Shown here piece after piece: positions 17,667-26,239 of a DNA stretch of 64,000 nucleotides. The stretch comes from Methylophaga thalassica. Lineage in GTDB: Bacteria > Pseudomonadota > Gammaproteobacteria > Nitrosococcales > Methylophagaceae. The DNA lies in the NCBI RefSeq assembly GCF_030159795.1, contig NZ_BSND01000003.1, positions 124,001 through 188,000 of the forward strand, written 5' to 3'. The notes beneath the pieces were generated by a model. The model was not told the origin of the DNA and did no database searches. It worked only from the letters and a program-made list of their open reading frames with translations. Position 1 is the first letter of the stretch, and every line of letters starts with the position of its first letter. Position numbers and translations under genes: made by a program.

Positions 17667-18800
17667 ATGAATAAACTGGCTAATTTATACAATCAAAAAG
17701 GTGCAGGCCCTAAGAATATTGCTTTCAACTTTATTAATGAGGCGATAGATAGCCGCTTATCTTTCCTGATTCTAATCCCTGATATTTCAGATTATTCGCA
17801 TTACCAAAACACCGATAACGTGCGTTTTATACGTTTATTTTGTCCACGTAGTACTTTGTTAAAAGTGCTTTTTCGCGTGTATTTGGAGTTGTGTTTCATT
17901 CCTTTTTTGGTCTGGCGGAATAAAATAAAACATCTCTTAGCATTTGGTAATTTCTTGTTTTCCCCCGTTTGCGCAACTAAAACAGTATTGCTGCATCATC
18001 CTTATTTGGTGGATGACAGGTTATATGAGCAATTGGAACTTAGTAGCAAGATTACCGAGTGGTTAAAGCGGGTGGCCTTTTATATTACGACTAAAAATGC
18101 CGATCACATTGTAGTGCAAAGCGATTACATGGCTCGGCAGCTGGAACGTAAGTATCCAAAGCCTCGCTTCGATGTTGAAATAATCCCTAACCCGATCAGT
18201 TACAGCTTTGCTCATCCTCATGACCCTGCGGATCTGATTGAACGTCGGCAAGCGGCTGTTAAAAATGATTTGAAATTGCTTTATGTCAGTCGGTTTTATC
18301 CGCATAAAAACCATGTGTTTTTGGTTAACTTATCCAGGGAATTAGCTCAGCGTGGTATCAAACACAGTATTTTTGTCACCGTTAACCCTGAGATAGGCGA
18401 GGCAAAGTCATTTTTGGAAGCGATCAATGACAGTGATGTTTCGATTCATAATTTAACTGAAGTTAGTCAGACAGAACTGGTTGAGTATTACCTGTCTGCT
18501 CATGCATTTATTTTTCCATCGAAAGCCGAAACATTTGGTAATCCGTTAATTGAGGCAATGTGTTATGGCTTGCCTGTTGTTGTTCCTGATCTTGAATATG
18601 CGCATGCTATCAATGGCAAAGCCGGGCTGTATTACCTGCCTGATGATGTGGTGGGGTGTGCTAATCTTATTATTGGGACGCTTTTTGATGAGTCTACATA
18701 TAGACAATACTCAGCGTTGAGTGTGTCACGCTTTGAGCGGTTTAAAACGCCTGATAAGTGGTTTCAACACTACCTGACGGTGATGCATGAGTCTGACTAA
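17667..18800 (+). CDS. Family 4 glycosyltransferase
   Basis: A 377-residue GT-B retaining transferase. The C-terminal domain shows KLLYVSRFYPHKNHVFL and the nucleotide-sugar-binding E-x7-E motif in SKAETFGNPLIEAMCYGLPVV, which define GT4. The N-terminal domain begins with NLYNQKGAGPKNIAFNF, similar to the glycine-rich start of this family. It is probably a cytoplasmic, membrane-associated enzyme building the lipid-linked repeat unit. Start ATG 17667 has only a weak upstream AGAAG. The next gene starts inside its last codons (14-base overlap). The donor sugar is unknown. Confidence 0.88.
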   Translation: MNKLANLYNQKGAGPKNIAFNFINEAIDSRLSFLILIPDISDYSHYQNTDNVRFIRLFCPRSTLLKVLFRVYLELCFIPFLVWRNKIKHLLAFGNFLFSPVCATKTVLLHHPYLVDDRLYEQLELSSKITEWLKRVAFYITTKNADHIVVQSDYMARQLERKYPKPRFDVEIIPNPISYSFAHPHDPADLIERRQAAVKNDLKLLYVSRFYPHKNHVFLVNLSRELAQRGIKHSIFVTVNPEIGEAKSFLEAINDSDVSIHNLTEVSQTELVEYYLSAHAFIFPSKAETFGNPLIEAMCYGLPVVVPDLEYAHAINGKAGLYYLPDDVVGCANLIIGTLFDESTYRQYSALSVSRFERFKTPDKWFQHYLTVMHESD

Positions 18801-19710
18801 GATAAACGCAATGACAGTAAATGAGTCAGTTCTTAAAGTATTGGTGCTTCTTGCGGCTTTTAATGGAGATGAGTGGATTGAGGAGCAGATACACACTATT
18901 CTGAATCAGAAAAATGTTGAACTGGATGTATTGATTAGCGTTGATCAGTCTACGGATGAGACGTATCAAACGTGCACCCGGCTGGCAAAAGTCTATTCGA
19001 ATATTCAATTGTTGCCATATGGGGAACGCTTTGGCGGTGCAGCAGCTAACTTTTTTCGCTTAATTCGAGAAGCAAATTTTGAAAAGTATGACTATATCGC
19101 TTTGGCCGATCAGGATGATAGTTGGCTGAGTGATAAATTATCGGATTCGATTAAGGTCATCAATCAACAAGGTGTTGATGCTTTTTCTTCAAATGTCACC
19201 GCTTTTTGGCCGAGTGGTAAACAGGTTTTAGTGAAAAAATCATTTCGTCAGAAGCAGTTCGATTATTTCTTCGAAGCCGCTGGGCCAGGTTGTACCTATG
19301 TTCTTAAAACTGCCGTTATGAATGACTTTAAAACGTTTATGCGTCGTCATGAAGCCATTTTTAAACGATTGCAACTGCATGATTGGACACTGTATGCCTT
19401 TGTAAGAAGTCATGGCTATGCTTGGCATATTGATGAAGCACCAACAATGATGTATCGACAGCATGCATCAAATCAGGTTGGGTTTAATTATGGCGTAAAA
19501 GCGATATTATCCAGATTACGCATGATTCGCGACGATTGGTACGCTGAGCAGATACAGTTATATTTTTTGCTGTTTGGCAAGAATGTTCCTAATTTCAAAA
19601 CAAACCGATTATTTTTATTGAAGCATTTTTTTCAATTACGCCGAAGACCTCGAGATGCCTGTTTTTTATTGGTAATGTTATTGTTTGGATTGCTTAAACT
19701 TGAAAAATAA
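18787..19710 (+). CDS. Family 2 glycosyltransferase (rhamnosyltransferase-like)
   Basis: A 307-residue GT-A transferase with LVLLAAFNGDEWIEEQI at the start, ISVDQSTDET and YIALADQDDSWLSDKL, whose DQDD acidic motif is characteristic of rhamnosyl- and related GT2 enzymes. LHDWTLYAFVRSHGYAWHI and YRQHASNQVGFN complete the family pattern. With rmlACD in the same locus a rhamnosyl donor is plausible but not shown. The ATG at 18787 overlaps the previous gene by 14 bases; ATG 18811 is an alternative closer to the conserved core. A hydrophobic C-terminal segment may contact the membrane. Confidence 0.86.
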   Translation: MSLTKINAMTVNESVLKVLVLLAAFNGDEWIEEQIHTILNQKNVELDVLISVDQSTDETYQTCTRLAKVYSNIQLLPYGERFGGAAANFFRLIREANFEKYDYIALADQDDSWLSDKLSDSIKVINQQGVDAFSSNVTAFWPSGKQVLVKKSFRQKQFDYFFEAAGPGCTYVLKTAVMNDFKTFMRRHEAIFKRLQLHDWTLYAFVRSHGYAWHIDEAPTMMYRQHASNQVGFNYGVKAILSRLRMIRDDWYAEQIQLYFLLFGKNVPNFKTNRLFLLKHFFQLRRRPRDACFLLVMLLFGLLKLEK

Positions 19711-19761
19711 ACATAAAGAGATAACGGGCTTTTTTTTCAGAATGGCAATTAAAGAAAACCT

Positions 19762-20700
19762 ATGCGCGTTTTGGTAACGGGGGCAAACGGTTTTGTCGGC
19801 AGGCATTTAGTTAGCCAGTTATTGCAGAATAAGCATCAGCTTGTTCGGTGTTTTCGTCAGATTAATACTGTTTCACCTAAGCCCGCGTGCCGTGATGTCG
19901 CCATAACCATCAACAGCCAATCCGATTGGTCGGAGGCGTTGGTGGGGGTGAGTCATGTTGTGCACTGTGCGGCTCATGTGCATGTTTTTCAAGGTGATGC
20001 CGATAGCTCAGTTGACAGTTTTTGTGAAGTGAATAGCTTAGGTACGATCAATTTGGCTCGGCAGGCTGCAAGAGCGGGTGTTGAGCGGTTTATTTTTATC
20101 AGCACGATTGGGGTGAATGGCAATGTCAGCAACGATAAGCCGTTTAGCGAAACTGATGAGCCTAATCCGCATAATGCTTACGCACAGTCGAAGTGGGAAG
20201 CAGAAAAGGCATTAATGCAGCTTGCTGCTGAAACAGAGATGGATGTTGTGATCATTCGTCCACCCATGACTTATGGGCCAGATGCGCCGGGTAATTTTTC
20301 TACATTGCTGCGTATTTTAAAAAAACAGTGGCCATTACCGTTTGCAGGGGTGAGAAATCAACGGGCTTTTGTTGCGGTTGAGAATTTGGTGAGCTTTATT
20401 GCGGTTGTTTTGCCACACCCCGCGGCCAAAAATCAGACTTACCTTATCTCTGATGGAGACGATGTGTCATTAACGATGTTTCTTTCAACACTGATTCAGG
20501 CAATGCAGTTGAAAACAGCATTATTCTATTTCCCCGCTACAATATTGCGTCACCTGCTCAAGCTGGTGGGAAAAGGCAATATGGTCGATCAGTTATATGG
20601 CAATTTAGCACTGGATATTACTAAAGCCAAGACGCAGCTTCAGTGGGAGCCGGTAATAACGATGAGTGAACAAATGAAAAAATGTAGGGATGTTGAGTAA
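19762..20700 (+). CDS. NAD-dependent epimerase/dehydratase, WbpV-like (UDP-4-keto sugar reductase)
   Basis: A 312-residue extended SDR with VTGANGFVGRHL (4-15), a FISTIGVNG strand carrying the catalytic Ser, and YAQSKWEAE with the Tyr-x3-Lys pair. Enzymes of this group (WbpV/WbpK/WreQ type) reduce UDP-4-keto-6-deoxy-GlcNAc to UDP-QuiNAc or UDP-FucNAc. That substrate is exactly what the WbpM-type protein at 1875 should make. The gene lies six bases before the initiating sugar transferase, a common neighbour of this reductase. Product stereochemistry (QuiNAc or FucNAc) cannot be read from sequence alone. Confidence 0.82.
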   Translation: MRVLVTGANGFVGRHLVSQLLQNKHQLVRCFRQINTVSPKPACRDVAITINSQSDWSEALVGVSHVVHCAAHVHVFQGDADSSVDSFCEVNSLGTINLARQAARAGVERFIFISTIGVNGNVSNDKPFSETDEPNPHNAYAQSKWEAEKALMQLAAETEMDVVIIRPPMTYGPDAPGNFSTLLRILKKQWPLPFAGVRNQRAFVAVENLVSFIAVVLPHPAAKNQTYLISDGDDVSLTMFLSTLIQAMQLKTALFYFPATILRHLLKLVGKGNMVDQLYGNLALDITKAKTQLQWEPVITMSEQMKKCRDVE

Positions 20701-20706
20701 GTTAAG

Positions 20707-21270
20707 ATGATGAATGGCATTATTCGTAGTCTGGATATCGTGTTTTCAATTATGGGGCTGATTATTGGTTTGCCAATACTGTTAATTATCGTGATTTTTG
20801 GCGTGTTTGACACAGGTTCACCGATATTCCGGCAACAACGGGTTGGACGTGGCCAAAAGCCGTTTACGCTAGTCAAGTTCAGGACAATGAAAAAAGACAC
20901 GGCGGATATGGCTTCACATTTGGCGAATGCCTCTCTAATAACACCTTTCGGGCGGTTCCTCAGAAGGACTAAACTCGATGAACTTCCTCAGCTTTGGAAT
21001 GTATTAAAAGGCGATATGAGTTTGGTTGGTCCAAGGCCATGCCTGGAAAGCCAGTATGAGTTAATTGAGGCGAGAAATAAGCTGAATGTGTTCTCTGTGC
21101 GCCCTGGTATAACCGGTTTGGCTCAGGTCAATGATATCGATATGTCGACCCCTGAGTTGCTTGCTGAAACAGATGCCAAAATGATTGCCTCGTTTTCAGT
21201 TAAACAGTATTTCTATTTAATTTTTCTCACTTTGACTGGCAAGGGAGCGGGGGACAGGATCAGGAAGTGA
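20707..21270 (+). CDS. PglC-type initiating phosphoglycosyltransferase
   Basis: A 187-residue monotopic phosphoglycosyltransferase that transfers a phospho-sugar from UDP-sugar to undecaprenyl phosphate and so starts each repeat unit. After an N-terminal re-entrant hydrophobic helix (DIVFSIMGLIIGLPILLI) come SPIFRQQRVGRGQKPF, VKFRTM, the RRTKLDELPQLWNVLKGDMS block with the catalytic Asp-Glu pair, VGPRP and RPGITGLAQV. Length matches the minimal catalytic unit without the extra N-terminal membrane domain of WbaP-type proteins. It closes the polysaccharide locus. QuiNAc or FucNAc phosphate is the likely substrate given its neighbour (inference). Confidence 0.92.
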   Translation: MMNGIIRSLDIVFSIMGLIIGLPILLIIVIFGVFDTGSPIFRQQRVGRGQKPFTLVKFRTMKKDTADMASHLANASLITPFGRFLRRTKLDELPQLWNVLKGDMSLVGPRPCLESQYELIEARNKLNVFSVRPGITGLAQVNDIDMSTPELLAETDAKMIASFSVKQYFYLIFLTLTGKGAGDRIRK

Positions 21271-21342
21271 GTTGTGAGCAAGCTCACACAATGCAAAAAG
21301 TCTGTTTGATTTTTATTCGTTTTTTCATCTAATCTAAAACTT

Positions 21343-21360
21343 CAGTTTCAGGAGAAACTG
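21343..21360 (+). promoter_or_regulatory. Hairpin holding a ribosome-binding site in the comEA leader
   Basis: CAGTTTC (21343-21349) and GAAACTG (21354-21360) form a seven-base stem around AGGA. The AGGAG here is correctly spaced for ATG 21364, which opens a short frame of 34 codons ending at 21468, overlapping the start of the comEA-like gene in another frame. ComEA itself has its own GGAG at 21383-21386. Confidence 0.45.
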
Positions 21361-21394
21361 TTTATGGACTTAGTTTTAACATGGAGTATGGATT

Positions 21395-21664
21395 ATGTTA
21401 CGAAAATCATTTTTTGCATTGGTCTTATCGTTTTTTCTCAGCACTTCTCTAGCATACGCTGCCGATAAGATTGATCTGAACACAGCGACCTCAGAAGAGT
21501 TGCAGATGTTAAATGGTGTTGGACCTTCAACAGCAGATGCCATTATTCAATATCGTGATGCTCACGGAAAATTCAAAACGGTAGATGAGCTGGCTAACGT
21601 CAAAGGTATTGGTGATAAAAAGTTAGAAAAACTGTCTAATGACCTGACTGTTTCTCAAAATTAA
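21395..21664 (+). CDS. ComEA-like helix-hairpin-helix protein
   Basis: An 89-residue exported DNA-binding-type protein. A signal peptide (MLRKSFFALVLSFFLSTSLAYA) is followed by one ComEA helix-hairpin-helix unit: KIDLNTATSEELQMLNGVGPST then ADAIIQYRDAHGKFKTVDEL and VKGIGDKKLEKL. ComEA proteins bind incoming double-stranded DNA in the periplasm during natural transformation; stand-alone short versions are common in gammaproteobacteria and their exact role is often unproven. GGAG eight bases upstream supports the ATG. A strong terminator follows directly. Confidence 0.9.
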   Translation: MLRKSFFALVLSFFLSTSLAYAADKIDLNTATSEELQMLNGVGPSTADAIIQYRDAHGKFKTVDELANVKGIGDKKLEKLSNDLTVSQN

Positions 21665-21675
21665 GCTTTCTATTT

Positions 21676-21710
21676 AAAAAAAACGGCATGTATCTCATGC
21701 CGTTTTTTTT
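21676..21710. terminator. Bidirectional intrinsic terminator between comEA and glnD
   Basis: AACGGCATG and CATGCCGTT form a stem around TATCT, flanked by eight A on the left and eight T on the right. It can stop the plus-strand comEA transcript and the minus-strand glnD transcript. The T-run overlaps the glnD stop codon. Confidence 0.9.
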
Positions 21711-24327
21711 AGTGTGACAAGTTGACCAGTAGTTGCTCTTTTAGATTATTTTCTTCCAGTTCATCAAGCGAATTATCATCTGCTGTGGTAATGAAAAATA
21801 CGTCTTCAACTTGGTCGCCGAGTGTATTAATTTTGGCGTTAATGAGCTGAACCTTACAAGCCAGAAAGACTTGAGCGATAGCCGAAACCAATCCAGGTCT
21901 GTCATGTGTATGTAAGGACATCACGGTATGGTTTTGTTGTGGGTTGGTTTCAAACTCAATATTCGGCTGTGTTTTAAATAGCTTCATTGTTCTCGGTGTG
22001 ATGGTAGGGCTATATGGCTTCACATGAGAAGTGTTGGCGAGTTGCTTTTCAAGCGAACGGGTAATTTGTCTGGTATCAAGTCTGTCACCATTAACGATAA
22101 ACGTATTTAATGCATCATGTTCATTGGTGACATTGATTTTTGCGTCCAATACATTGAGTTGGCATTGCTCAAGCGCTGCCGTTATGGCAGCAAAAATACC
22201 GGCCCGATCATGTGTGACAATAAATATTTCTAGCGTCAGTTGATCATTATGTTTTCTCAGTGCGATCAATGGATCGTCATCCATATGATCTAAACGTTGC
22301 TCTGATTGCCAAACGAGTTCATCAATTGAATGCCTGAGGAAGTAGTCCAAATCATAGGCATGCCAGAGCTGACTGATATCTTCTTGGCTGCGGCCATTAG
22401 CTAGCAGTTGTTGCATCGCTTCCTGGTATTTTTTGTAGCTCTTTTCACGTGTACTTTTTGCTTGAGCCTCAGTATGTTCAATCCACTGGTGGGTGCTGTG
22501 GTAAAGCTGTTTCAATAACGAATCTCGCCAACCATTCCACAAGTTATTATTAGTGGCTCTGATATCAGCAACCGTTAATAAATAGAGATAATTCAGTTGT
22601 TCTGTTGTCTCTACCAAGTCAGCAAATTTTTTGATGACAGTCGGATCTTCCAAATCACTTTTCTGAGCCGTCGTCGACATAGCAAGGTGATGACGAATCA
22701 GAAAAGCCACAATACTCGTATCATAATCACTCAGGTTATGCCTTTCGCAAAATGCTTTGGCATCAACCACACCTAATACACTATGATCGCCACCTCTACC
22801 TTTGGCAATATCATGATAAATGCCTGCTATATAGAGTATTTCCGGTTTAGGCAGTTGATTGAACACTTCTGAACATAAAGGAAACTCTTCTCGGTTTTCT
22901 TCACAGGAGAAACGTCTTAAATTGCCGACCAGAAATAGAGTATGTTCATCGACTGTATAGGCATGAAATAAATCATGCTGCATTTGGCCGACGACGCGAC
23001 CGAATTCAGGCAGGTAAGCACCTAAAACCCCTAATTCATTCATTCGACGAAACTCATGCGTCACGCCTTTTGGCTGACGAATAATTTCCATAAATAAAGT
23101 TCGGTTTTTTATATCACGGCGGAAATTATCATCAATTAAGTGTAAGTGGGCATGAATCTGACGAATAGTCGACGCTCTGACTCCTTTGAGTTCCGGGTTT
23201 TGTTGAAGAATAAGAAAGACTTCTAATAAGGCATATGGATAGTAAGCAAAGATGCCAGGGTTGATTGTTTCAAGATAGCCATTATGTGATTGGAAGCGAC
23301 GATTAATTACTCTGACTTCACGAGGTTCATCGGCGAGGATAATTGTCTCTTCAAACAGCTGTAGTAAGAGACTATTCATTTGCCTGACAGAGCGGGCACA
23401 ACGATAATAATCCTTCATGAATTTTTCTACAGCGAGTCGAGAGTCGTCGTCTTTATACCCCAATTTCTTAGCGAGTTCTCGCTGAAAGTCGATCATCAAC
23501 TTTTCTTGTTTACGACCTGCAAGGTGATGCAGTACAAAGCGGATTGTCCACAAAAAGTTTTGCGCTTTTTGTAAAGTTTCATATTCGCTATTCGCCAGAA
23601 ACCCTTTTTGACGAAGTCCTTCCAGATTTTTAACATCGAAATGCTGTTGAGCTACCCAGTTGACGACCTGAATATCTCTGAGCCCGCCCGGTGATTCTTT
23701 AATATTTGGTTCAAGATTATTGGCGGTATCGTTATAACGCTGATGACGTTCTAATTGTTCTTGTCTTTTTAATTCAAAAAAACGCCGTGTATCCCAGGTT
23801 TTATTGGTGACGGTCAATTGTTGCAGAGACTCAAACAGAGTGCTGGCACCACATAAAAGGCGTGCTTCAAGCAAATTGGTGGCAATGGTGATGTCTTCTT
23901 CAGCCTGTTGGCGGCATTCCTGTATGGTTCTGACGCTATGACCAATTTCTAGACCCACATCCCAAAGTTGAGTCAGGAAGCTCGATAGAGAATCCGGCGG
24001 AGAGTCAGAGATTGACTCATCAAGTAAGATTAAAACATCAATATCAGAGTAGGGGTGAAGCTCACCACGACCATATCCACCGACAGCAATTAAACTGACA
24101 GGCGTATCATCAGAAATGTGTTGTTGCCAGATCTGATTAAGAATTTCATCAACAAAAGAGGCACGTTGATAGACTAATTCTTCAATCGGGCTGCCCGAAT
24201 CAAATTGTTGTTGCAGGTATAACTGGCCTTGTTTTAAGGCCTGGCGACAAATTTCATTGGTTACCTCTGCATCAGAAGGTATAACTAAGTTACCGACTTC
24301 CCAGATAGATAGAGTCTGCTGAGGCAT
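21709..24327 (-). CDS. glnD: Bifunctional [protein-PII] uridylyltransferase/uridylyl-removing enzyme
   Basis: GlnD senses glutamine and adds or removes UMP on PII, setting the activity of NtrB/NtrC and glutamine synthetase. The 872-residue protein has the nucleotidyltransferase motif GGYGRGELHPYSDIDVLI (about 83-100), a middle domain, the HD phosphohydrolase stretch YHDIAKGRGGDHS, and two C-terminal ACT domains (VTHDRAGIFAAITAAL and HTHDRPGLVSAIAQV). Length is close to the usual 860-890. It lies 15 bases downstream of map, so both are probably co-transcribed. It fits with the NtrC-type control signals seen before amt in this window. Confidence 0.97.
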   Translation of the reverse strand: MPQQTLSIWEVGNLVIPSDAEVTNEICRQALKQGQLYLQQQFDSGSPIEELVYQRASFVDEILNQIWQQHISDDTPVSLIAVGGYGRGELHPYSDIDVLILLDESISDSPPDSLSSFLTQLWDVGLEIGHSVRTIQECRQQAEEDITIATNLLEARLLCGASTLFESLQQLTVTNKTWDTRRFFELKRQEQLERHQRYNDTANNLEPNIKESPGGLRDIQVVNWVAQQHFDVKNLEGLRQKGFLANSEYETLQKAQNFLWTIRFVLHHLAGRKQEKLMIDFQRELAKKLGYKDDDSRLAVEKFMKDYYRCARSVRQMNSLLLQLFEETIILADEPREVRVINRRFQSHNGYLETINPGIFAYYPYALLEVFLILQQNPELKGVRASTIRQIHAHLHLIDDNFRRDIKNRTLFMEIIRQPKGVTHEFRRMNELGVLGAYLPEFGRVVGQMQHDLFHAYTVDEHTLFLVGNLRRFSCEENREEFPLCSEVFNQLPKPEILYIAGIYHDIAKGRGGDHSVLGVVDAKAFCERHNLSDYDTSIVAFLIRHHLAMSTTAQKSDLEDPTVIKKFADLVETTEQLNYLYLLTVADIRATNNNLWNGWRDSLLKQLYHSTHQWIEHTEAQAKSTREKSYKKYQEAMQQLLANGRSQEDISQLWHAYDLDYFLRHSIDELVWQSEQRLDHMDDDPLIALRKHNDQLTLEIFIVTHDRAGIFAAITAALEQCQLNVLDAKINVTNEHDALNTFIVNGDRLDTRQITRSLEKQLANTSHVKPYSPTITPRTMKLFKTQPNIEFETNPQQNHTVMSLHTHDRPGLVSAIAQVFLACKVQLINAKINTLGDQVEDVFFITTADDNSLDELEENNLKEQLLVNLSH

Positions 24328-24342
24328 ACAACACCTTATAGA

Positions 24343-25110
24343 TTAAACGGTTTCTTCTTCACGTAAGGTCAGAATCTCATAACCGTTATCAGTCACTAAA
24401 ATGGTGTGTTCCCATTGTGCTGATAAGGAACGGTCTTTGGTCACCACGGTCCAGCCATCGGGTAATTGACGGACGTGACGTTTACCGGCATTAATCATAG
24501 GCTCGATAGTGAAGGTCATACCGGGTTTGAGTTCAAGTCCGGTACCAGGTGTGCCGTAGTGAAGGACTTGAGGATCTTCATGAAAGACCTGGCCGATGCC
24601 ATGACCACAGTATTCACGAACAACCGAGAAGTTTTCTTTCTCTGCATAGGTCTGAATAGCATGACCAATATCACCCAGACGGATACCGGGCTTAACCATT
24701 TCAATACCCACAAACATAGATTCACGGGCGACACGACAAAGACGTTGAGCCAAGATAGATGTTTTACCAATTTGAAACATTTTACTGGTATCGCCATGGT
24801 AACCGTCTTTAATGACCGTGATATCGATATTGATAATATCGCCATCTTTCAGTTTTTTCTCACTGGGAATGCCATGACAGATAACATGGTTAACCGAGGT
24901 ACATATTGAGCGGGGGAAGCCGTGGTAATTTAGAGGGGCAGGAATGGCTTGTTGTTCATTGACGATGTAATCATGACAGATTTGATTGAGCTCTTCAGTG
25001 GTTATACCAGCCTGGACATGTGGTTCAATCATGGTCAAAACGTCAGCGGCAAGTTTTCCCGCAACACGCATTTTTTCAATTTCTTCGGCAGTTTTTATAC
25101 TGACAGCCAT
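24343..25110 (-). CDS. map: Type I methionine aminopeptidase
   Basis: Removes the initiator methionine from nascent proteins. The 255-residue pita-bread fold shows all metal ligands in context: NIDITVIKDGYHGDTSKMF (two Asp), CGHGIG (His), FTIEPM (Glu) and WEHTILVT (Glu). No N-terminal SH3-type extension is present, as expected for the bacterial type. It is divergent from rpsB, the classical gammaproteobacterial layout, and followed by glnD on the same strand. The 271-base intergenic region to rpsB must carry both divergent promoters. Confidence 0.97.
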   Translation of the reverse strand: MAVSIKTAEEIEKMRVAGKLAADVLTMIEPHVQAGITTEELNQICHDYIVNEQQAIPAPLNYHGFPRSICTSVNHVICHGIPSEKKLKDGDIINIDITVIKDGYHGDTSKMFQIGKTSILAQRLCRVARESMFVGIEMVKPGIRLGDIGHAIQTYAEKENFSVVREYCGHGIGQVFHEDPQVLHYGTPGTGLELKPGMTFTIEPMINAGKRHVRQLPDGWTVVTKDRSLSAQWEHTILVTDNGYEILTLREEETV

Positions 25111-25225
25111 TTAAATTCCCTGCTAATTTTGAAATGAAGTTTCTGATATCAGGCATAGTTTGCCGTAAATCAGCTTTAGTCACCAGTGATCATTCCTGGC
25201 GATGCTGTTAATTGTTCTTTTAGCT

Positions 25226-25262
25226 TTGTTTTGTTGCTTAAGTATGGAATAATATGCGCGCC
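25226..25262 (+). promoter_or_regulatory. rpsB promoter with GC-rich discriminator
   Basis: TTGTTT (25226-25231) and TAATAT (25250-25255) are 18 bases apart and followed directly by GCGCGCC. A GC-rich discriminator next to the -10 is typical of promoters shut down by ppGpp, which is known for ribosomal protein operons. The start would be near 25262. Confidence 0.5.
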
Positions 25263-25381
25263 GAAAGAAGGCAAAATCACACATGTGCCGTCACAGGTGT
25301 CGGGGTGCTATTAGGTTTGGCCTAATTAGTCGACAACTGGGGTACGTGGAGGTTCAACCCCATACTATTAAAGGTATACAC
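25263..25381 (+). promoter_or_regulatory. Structured rpsB leader, candidate S2 autoregulatory region
   Basis: About 120 untranslated bases precede rpsB. ATTAGG/CCTAAT (25310-25315/25321-25326) and TGGGGT/ACCCCA (25338-25343/25357-25362) can form successive hairpins just before the start. Gammaproteobacterial rpsB leaders are known to bind S2 and repress the rpsB-tsf operon. I infer the same role here; fold conservation was not tested. Confidence 0.45.
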
Positions 25382-26134
25382 ATGGCTAAAACAACAATGC
25401 GCCAAATGCTTGAAGCAGGCGTTCATTTCGGGCACCAAACCCGTTACTGGAACCCAAAAATGGGCCCATTCATCTTTGGTAAACGTAACAATATCCATAT
25501 CATCAACTTAGAACATAGCTTACCAATGTTCAACGATGCGTTGAATTTTGTCAGCAAACTGGCTTCTAAAAAAGGCCGTATCATGTTCGTTGGAACCAAA
25601 CGTGCAGCACAAGATGCGATTCGTGAAGATGCTGAACGCGCCGGAATGCCATACGTTAACCGCCGCTGGTTAGGTGGTATGTTGACTAACTTCCAAACAG
25701 TGCGTCAATCAATCAAGCGTCTGGATGCTATTCAAGACATGATCGAGTCAGGTAAAACTGAAGGTCTGAAGAAAAAAGAAGTATTAGATCTTGCTCGTGA
25801 ACAAGAAAAATTAGAAAAAAGCATTGGCGGTATTCGTAAAATGACTGGCTTGCCTGATGCGATGTTTGTGATTGACGTTGAACATGAACGTATCGCGATC
25901 CAAGAAGCGAGAAAATTAGGTATTCCTGTTATCGCTGTTGTTGATAGTAACAGCAACCCAGATGGCGTTGATTACGTCATTCCAGGTAATGATGACTCAA
26001 TGCGTGCAATCCGTCTTTACACTGCAAACATTGCTGATGCCATTCTGGAAGGCCGCGCTTCTGTCACAACTGCAGATGCAAAAGAAGAATTCGTAGAAGT
26101 TGCTGAAGAAAGTGCTGAATCAGCCAGCGAATAA
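25382..26134 (+). CDS. rpsB: 30S ribosomal protein S2
   Basis: Ribosomal protein of the small subunit. The protein starts [20 protein letters not shown], followed by [42 protein letters not shown] and [15 protein letters not shown], all diagnostic for S2. ATG 25382 is chosen because the conserved N-terminus begins there; an upstream open GTG frame from 25283 lies in the structured leader. At 250 residues it has a short acidic C-terminal tail common in proteobacteria. It heads the rpsB-tsf-pyrH-frr cluster. Confidence 0.98.
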   Translation: MAKTTMRQMLEAGVHFGHQTRYWNPKMGPFIFGKRNNIHIINLEHSLPMFNDALNFVSKLASKKGRIMFVGTKRAAQDAIREDAERAGMPYVNRRWLGGMLTNFQTVRQSIKRLDAIQDMIESGKTEGLKKKEVLDLAREQEKLEKSIGGIRKMTGLPDAMFVIDVEHERIAIQEARKLGIPVIAVVDSNSNPDGVDYVIPGNDDSMRAIRLYTANIADAILEGRASVTTADAKEEFVEVAEESAESASE

Positions 26135-26154
26135 TTTCTACTAGTTTAATTCAG

Positions 26155-26178
26155 CAGGCTCGCCCGAGGGTGGGCCTG
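26155..26178 (+). promoter_or_regulatory. rpsB-tsf intercistronic hairpin
   Basis: CAGGCTCGCCC (26155-26165) can pair over its whole length with GGGTGGGCCTG (26168-26178), with two G-T wobbles. No T-run follows, so it is more likely an attenuating, processing or stability hairpin between rpsB and tsf than a full terminator. Confidence 0.55.
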
Positions 26179-26239
26179 TGTTGTATATGAGCTCAGTGAT
26201 GAGCATTCATAAAACAATCAGATTAAAAGGGTTAGAGCA

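Noticed and set aside
24466-24909. 147-codon plus-strand frame across map
   Set aside because: Antisense to the conserved metal-binding core of map, no motifs, no plausible ribosome-binding site.
25283-25381. N-terminal extension of S2 from GTG 25283
   Set aside because: S2 proteins start at the conserved [13 protein letters not shown]-type residue; the upstream stretch is the structured leader.
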